Below, piece after piece: positions 59,952-64,000 of a DNA stretch of 64,000 nt. The stretch spans positions 124,001-188,000 of the forward strand of contig URBK01000001.1 in assembly GCA_900546065.1 (NCBI GenBank), given 5' to 3'. The position numbers and the translations under genes were made by a program. This stretch comes from an uncultured Alistipes sp. Lineage in GTDB: Bacteria > Bacteroidota > Bacteroidia > Bacteroidales > Rikenellaceae. The stretch's first letter is position 1. Each line of letters begins with the position of its first letter. Under the pieces are notes generated by a model. The model was not told the origin of the DNA and did not search any database. It saw only the letters and a program-made list of their open reading frames with translations.

Positions 59952-60434
59952 TTAATTGAGTTGTACATACTTGCCTTCAATGCTGCAGTTTTTCAGCACT
60001 TCTGCGTTTTCCACTCCGAATGCGATCAGGATGCTGCCGCAACCGGGAGAATCGCCGCGTGTTCCGTCCGGGCGGTAAAACCGGATGCGGTGGCGCAGGA
60101 ATTTCATGCCCGTCGCTTTCTCGAAAATGACGTCCTGAAACATTTTGGAATCGCAACGGTTGAACAACAGCGCGATGCCGTTGCCGTGTTCCGCCAACTT
60201 TCGGACAAACTGTTCGATAAGGGGACGCGAGTACGGAGGATTGAGCCATACACGCCCTTCCCATTTCAGGGACAATCCGTCCATGTCCCGGTCATACATG
60301 ACCTCGGCGGTCGGCCACAACGGATGGACAGGGGCGCAAGGGTCAAGGTCGAACCTGCCTAACGCTTTCAGCACCTCCTTCGGGGTGTACCATTCGTCCG
60401 ACGAGCGGACTGATTTTTCAAATCGTGTATTCAT
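59952..60434 (-). CDS. Phage-type DNA N6-adenine methyltransferase (Dam-like)
   Basis: 160 aa from the ATG at 60434 (after AAAGGAG). Motifs: SSDEWYTPKEVLKALG, FDLDPCAPVHPLW and VWLNPPYS (motif IV NPPY), typical of short phage Dam-type enzymes. Located between traL and traM; the downstream TraM starts a few bases after its stop. A second orphan methyltransferase in the same operon. Confidence 0.88.
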   Translation of the reverse strand: MNTRFEKSVRSSDEWYTPKEVLKALGRFDLDPCAPVHPLWPTAEVMYDRDMDGLSLKWEGRVWLNPPYSRPLIEQFVRKLAEHGNGIALLFNRCDSKMFQDVIFEKATGMKFLRHRIRFYRPDGTRGDSPGCGSILIAFGVENAEVLKNCSIEGKYVQLN

Positions 60435-60444
60435 AAGCACTCCT

Positions 60445-60825
60445 TTATTGCGGTTCATATTTCTTGTTCTCGTTCCGATTTTCCCTTATTTCACCCCCTT
60501 GCAGCCTCTTGTGTCTTTCCCGCAGCACCGAATCCTGCATTTCCGTCGCCGTGCGTGTCGGCCGGCTGTTGCGGTATGCCATCGTAATGCGATAGATGTT
60601 CCAAGTGAACCCTCCGATAGCGAAACCGAAGACGATGACCAGAAAAAGTATCCGGTGCGCGTTGGCGAATCCCTGTACCTTGGCGGCAGCCTTGTCGATA
60701 CGTGTCGCTTGGGCGAACTTTCGTCCGGCGGACACCTCCCGCTCGTAACGGTCTTTGTATTTCGGATCGTTCTTGTCCGGCATCTTTTCACCGAAGAGCA
60801 TCCGCCTGAATCCCTTGATATTCAT
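60445..60825 (-). CDS. traL: TraL-like small membrane protein
   Basis: 126 aa. One hydrophobic span at about residues 56-76 (AHRILFLVIVFGFAIGGFTW); N-terminal basic region, charged C-terminal tail (ERHKRLQGGEIRENRNENK). Order and size between TraK and TraM match TraL. Overlaps the start region of the Dam-like ORF slightly. Confidence 0.75.
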   Translation of the reverse strand: MNIKGFRRMLFGEKMPDKNDPKYKDRYEREVSAGRKFAQATRIDKAAAKVQGFANAHRILFLVIVFGFAIGGFTWNIYRITMAYRNSRPTRTATEMQDSVLRERHKRLQGGEIRENRNENKKYEPQ

Positions 60826-60837
60826 AAACTCCGTTGT

Positions 60838-61452
60838 TTAGTAGTTGATCTTCGTTTTCTGTTCGATGTCCTTGTTCAGCAGGGTACGCCAGTTCACGAT
60901 AAGCAGCCCATGCGGATTGTTCTCTGTTCGGGGTACACGCTTGAGCTGTCCTGCCGTCACCAGTTCACGCATCAGGATATTGCTCCGTCGCTCGATGCGC
61001 TGCCGTCCGTAGTAGGTGAACTCCATCTTCTCCTTGTTGAAAGCCACGCTGTCGCAATAGATGGAGAACACCGAACTCGTACCCAAAATGTTGGAGTAGA
61101 AACCCTTTTCCTTGAGCGTGTTGTATTGTGCCAACCCCGTCTCATCGACTAAATACATCGCTTTTTCCATCGTATAGCGGATATATTTGTCATCCGGCGG
61201 TAACGTGAAAAAATAATGATGAAACATCTCCACATGGCTTTTGGCTTCCACATCAAGCGTTTCGTCCATTGTCGTGCGATTCACGAGGATAGGCACGTTG
61301 CCGTCCAGCACATACACCTTCTTCTGCGCATCCGAGACCATCGTCCGGGCTGTCCAGATGCTTGACAAGCTGATGATGACACATCCCACGAGAAAAGCGG
61401 TACAGATGATGCCCACCAGTCTGATTTTGTTTTCCAAATTCTTGATGACCAT
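60838..61452 (-). CDS. traK: TraK-like conjugation protein
   Basis: 204 aa. N-terminal anchor (LVGIICTAFLVGCVIISLSSIW), then VEAKSHVEMFHHYFFTLPPDDKYI and YYGRQRIERRSNILMRELVTAG, characteristic of Bacteroides TraK (VirB8-like). The stop is 12 bases from the next gene. Confidence 0.9.
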   Translation of the reverse strand: MVIKNLENKIRLVGIICTAFLVGCVIISLSSIWTARTMVSDAQKKVYVLDGNVPILVNRTTMDETLDVEAKSHVEMFHHYFFTLPPDDKYIRYTMEKAMYLVDETGLAQYNTLKEKGFYSNILGTSSVFSIYCDSVAFNKEKMEFTYYGRQRIERRSNILMRELVTAGQLKRVPRTENNPHGLLIVNWRTLLNKDIEQKTKINY

Positions 61453-61455
61453 CGG

Positions 61456-61851
61456 TTATTCCCTTTTACCGTTCAACATCTGTACATATTCCGTGTGCAG
61501 CATGGGTATGACCGCATCCCGAAGTTCCGTCAAAAGATTCTCGAACTCCGCCGAGAATATCTCCACGTAATAGCCCTGCATCTCCACATGGACAAGCACC
61601 CACCAGATTCCTCTTTTGCGCTTACCAGCGTTCCGCTGCAGCAGGGCAAGACGCAGCTTGTACGTTAGGTACGTCACTAAGGGGGCGATGTACCGGTCGT
61701 CGTACTCGAAGGCTTCGTCCAGTTCTTCATACTGCGGGTCGATGCGGTGGTTCTCCGCCACCTCGCAAACCTCTTTTCTCGCTCGTTCCTGTGCAAAGGA
61801 CATAAATTTCTCATCCTTGCACCAGCTTTTGATTTTCTCTTGCAATTTCAT
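61456..61851 (-). CDS. Hypothetical protein between TraK and TraJ
   Basis: 131 aa, cytoplasmic. Charged helices (ARKEVCEVAENHRIDPQYEELDEAFEYDD) and a central LVTYLTYKLRLALLQRN. Three bases from TraK. Not recognised. Confidence 0.7.
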   Translation of the reverse strand: MKLQEKIKSWCKDEKFMSFAQERARKEVCEVAENHRIDPQYEELDEAFEYDDRYIAPLVTYLTYKLRLALLQRNAGKRKRGIWWVLVHVEMQGYYVEIFSAEFENLLTELRDAVIPMLHTEYVQMLNGKRE

Positions 61852-61892
61852 GTTGTTATGATTTTTATTGGGTTTATATTATCTTTTGCGGA

Positions 61893-63026
61893 TTATCTCA
61901 TGATGCCGCCCAACCCTCCGGTTGCCGTCATCTTCGCCTGCTGTGCCACGCCCTCGCCGAAGTTTCGGGTAGAGAATGCCGTGTCGCCCTCCGGTATCAT
62001 CCATGCCGCCAAGTCCGGAACAAGGTTCAGGCACTTGAGAGCTACAATCGAAGCCGCCATCAGGTAGCCCGCCGAGAAGAACGAGTTCTGCAGGTAGGCG
62101 GCCATCGTCTGCTCGCTGGCGGTTATCGCCGTCAGGTTCTCGATTTGGATGCACAATACAATGTCAAAGAGCAGCAGCACGTAGAAGCCCACGAAGTAGA
62201 GCATCGCCCCGTAGAAATGCACCGTCAGATAGCGTGTCAGCCACTTCGCCCAAGCACCTTCCCATTTTGGCAGGATGCTGAACGCCCACTGTATCGGCCC
62301 GAAAATCGTCAGCATTCCCAACAGGATTTGTTGGCAGTAAATCGTAGCCCACCAACCGATTCGGAACACCACGAGGGCAATCAGCATGATAATTTTGTCT
62401 ATCCCCACGATGACACCTGCCGTCAAAGACGTGAACCACAACTTCGCCGCATCCTTTTCCATGTTCGTCACTTCGTCCACACCGGTCTGCTCCATTGTCG
62501 CCTCTATCAGATTGGGATCGGATGTGCCTGTGTGGGCGACATCCGCCTGTGCCTGCAGGTTCGTGTACATCGTGTCACGCACATGGATGAGCTGCTGAAC
62601 TTCCTCGAACCTGTCCGATATCTGTGAAGCTTCGGCTTCATACAGGTCATGGGTGTACGAACCTATGCAGTTAGGGATGTAGGACAGGAAATCGAGAAAA
62701 CACCAGTTGTTCCGGCTCCCCGCCATACCCGTGTCCGCAGGCGGATACCACCAGCAGATGATAATCGACACGGCAAGCGGCCTAAACAGCTTCATCACGT
62801 CCAACGGCTCGTGCTTTACCATCATCTTGTAGGCGATACCTGCCGCCATGACGATGGAGAACAGTGCCGCGAGTGCCATGCACATCTGCAATATCCACCA
62901 AAAAGGTCCCTGCGCACCGGTAAAAGTCGCGTCAGTCAGAAACTCGTTGGTCTGAAAGATGACATCATCTATTTCCTCCTCCAACAGGTTGATGCCGAAA
63001 TCCGAAAGTATATCTCCGTTTGCCAT
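61893..63026 (-). CDS. traJ: TraJ-like multi-span conjugation protein
   Basis: 377 aa. Many spans: FWWILQMCMALAALFSIVMAAGIAYKMM, LFRPLAVSIIICWWYPPAD, WWATIYCQQILLGMLTIF, YFVGFYVLLLFDIVLCIQI. Central soluble loop rich in Glu/Gln. Matches Bacteroides TraJ (VirB6-like). Preceded by an AGAGGGAAATAAAAA site about 10 bases before the ATG, the motif seen also in the plus-strand leaders. Confidence 0.9.
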   Translation of the reverse strand: MANGDILSDFGINLLEEEIDDVIFQTNEFLTDATFTGAQGPFWWILQMCMALAALFSIVMAAGIAYKMMVKHEPLDVMKLFRPLAVSIIICWWYPPADTGMAGSRNNWCFLDFLSYIPNCIGSYTHDLYEAEASQISDRFEEVQQLIHVRDTMYTNLQAQADVAHTGTSDPNLIEATMEQTGVDEVTNMEKDAAKLWFTSLTAGVIVGIDKIIMLIALVVFRIGWWATIYCQQILLGMLTIFGPIQWAFSILPKWEGAWAKWLTRYLTVHFYGAMLYFVGFYVLLLFDIVLCIQIENLTAITASEQTMAAYLQNSFFSAGYLMAASIVALKCLNLVPDLAAWMIPEGDTAFSTRNFGEGVAQQAKMTATGGLGGIMR

Positions 63027-63038
63027 AGCCCTGTCTTT

Positions 63039-63806
63039 TTATTTCCCTCTGTTTACACTCTCGTTGTCATCTTCGCCGTTTCCGTTGCTGCCCGATTGCG
63101 AACCACGCACCGCAAGGCGTGATTCCTGCCACCGGCTCATGGCATTGCGGACAATACCGCCTTTATGCAGGGTACGGTTGTCCGTTGCGTTCAGCAGTGC
63201 ATTCGTCACCGTTGCGTTCTGACGCTTGGCAAGGTAGCCCACTAAAATCTCGTTCTGCCGTGCCACATCCTCGTAAATGCGCAGATACTCCTTCTTTCGC
63301 TGGGCATTGGGCATATAGGCGTCTTTCGTGGCTTTGATGGCACACTGATAGACGTGGTAGTATTCCGTCCACCGTTCCTTGTCGGCCGGAGTGCCACCGG
63401 ACAGGAGAATACGGTCGATGTTGCGCCGGAACCGCTCCATCTGTCCGCTGACCTTATCGCCCTCGGCAAGCCATGCGATGTCCACCTGCCGGTCGGCAAC
63501 GTTCAACGCCTCGACCTTCGCCCGCTTGACCAAGGCCGAATCAATGGCTTCCGCTTCGTCCACCTGGTTGTAGAGATTGATACCGGCAAGCGTGCGGAAC
63601 GAGAGCTTGTTTTTGGCCGCTGCCGACTTCTTGTATTTGTTGTGCAGCACGGAATAATAGAGGTCGGGCGAGAGTGCGCCCGTACCGGTCTCCATGACCG
63701 TTACCTGATTCTGCTTCGGCGAATCATGGTTGTACGTTACATACTGTGCGTGTACGGCTGTCGTTACGGTGACCGCCACCGCCATGAGTAATAGTTTTCT
63801 GTTCAT
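63039..63806 (-). CDS. Secreted helical conjugation protein (TraI/VirB5-like)
   Basis: 255 aa. Signal peptide ending AVHAQ. Helical mature protein (YNQVDEAEAIDSALVKRAKVEALN, KKEYLRIYEDVARQNEILVGYL), with AMSRWQESRLA near the end. Order upstream of TraJ suggests the TraI-type secreted protein of these systems. Tail is Gly/Asn/Asp-rich. Confidence 0.65.
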   Translation of the reverse strand: MNRKLLLMAVAVTVTTAVHAQYVTYNHDSPKQNQVTVMETGTGALSPDLYYSVLHNKYKKSAAAKNKLSFRTLAGINLYNQVDEAEAIDSALVKRAKVEALNVADRQVDIAWLAEGDKVSGQMERFRRNIDRILLSGGTPADKERWTEYYHVYQCAIKATKDAYMPNAQRKKEYLRIYEDVARQNEILVGYLAKRQNATVTNALLNATDNRTLHKGGIVRNAMSRWQESRLAVRGSQSGSNGNGEDDNESVNRGK

Positions 63807-63824
63807 ATTCTTCTCTTTTTGTCG

Positions 63825-64000
63825 TTAATAATCCAGTCTTCCGGCTCCGCGCCAACGCCCGAAGGCGTCATCGAGAATCTCCCGCATGGTGCGGGAGCGA
63901 TATACCTTTGCCTTCCAATAGCCGATACGCACCTGTATATACCGCCATGTCTCGAAATACGCACGGTTCAGATGCCGCTCGATGTTGTCCAATGAGCGGT
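63825..64000 (-). CDS. 3' end of a gene extending past the window (tra operon)
   Basis: Minus strand; TAA at 63825-63827, reading open to the edge. The visible 57 residues are basic and aromatic (YFETWRYIQVRIGYWKAKV) and end AFGRWRGAGRLDY, the same A..RWR tail type as three other genes here. No start visible. Probably another secreted helical transfer protein. Confidence 0.65.
   Translation of the reverse strand, partial: RSLDNIERHLNRAYFETWRYIQVRIGYWKAKVYRSRTMREILDDAFGRWRGAGRLDY

Noticed and set aside
1..64000. CRISPR array, tRNA, rRNA or insertion sequence
   Set aside because: No regular spacer-repeat pattern, cloverleaf, rRNA signature or transposase was seen by eye on either strand.

Overview
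The window is part of a large integrative and conjugative element (ICE) from a Bacteroidales gut bacterium. The support is: Bacteroidetes-type promoters (TAnnTTTG), a TraJ-TraK-TraL-TraM-TraN-TraO run of the Bacteroides conjugative-transposon type, a MobV relaxase, surface lipoproteins with an acidic run after the lipobox cysteine, and a BtuG/BtuH-type vitamin B12 acquisition operon. I see no rRNA, tRNA, integrase or insertion sequence, so neither element end is in view and genus or species cannot be named.

Layout. 1-4.4 kb (+): mobilisation module (small membrane protein, winged-helix-like accessory protein, candidate oriT, MobV relaxase, OmpA-family protein). 4.5-16.5 kb (-): one B12 cargo operon read from a cobalamin riboswitch: BtuH-like, two large surface lipoproteins, BtuG, BtuB, BtuF, BtuC, BtuD and a DUF2284 protein. 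16.6-19.0 kb (+): small accessory genes behind long structured leaders. 19.1-35.0 kb (-): one long operon from a consensus promoter at about 35.04 kb, holding a toprim protein, a PH-domain protein, VirB5-like secreted proteins, peptidoglycan hydrolases, an ArdC-like/MutS-I fusion, a tandem-OB SSB and an ArdC-type metallopeptidase. 35.2-35.9 kb (+): secreted M23 peptidase. 36.0-39.1 kb (-): AbiEi/AbiEii pair followed by a Dph6-like ligase and a cobalamin adenosyltransferase. 39.6-51.0 kb (+): small ORFs, a 1657-aa methylase-helicase (DarB-like), ParA, a small RHH protein, a ParB-like protein and more small genes. 51.1-52.9 kb: a decayed RecG/AlbA-type fragment and a DUF1016 nuclease. 53-64 kb (-): coupling protein and tra operon, with two DNA methyltransferases between tra genes.

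How it fits together. The element pairs a transfer machine with many functions plausibly protecting incoming DNA (ArdC-like proteins, SSB, DarB-like protein, two orphan methyltransferases) and a fitness cargo that captures and adenosylates corrinoids. The most unusual feature I can read directly is a family of six long leaders. Each carries, just before the gene, a hairpin whose sequence differs while its pairing is kept, followed by a common G/A-rich motif. Other points of note are a phased A AAA AAC slip site joining two ORFs, a membrane-anchored protein with an RNA-polymerase-alpha-CTD-like tail, and two perfect palindromes at the AbiE promoter.
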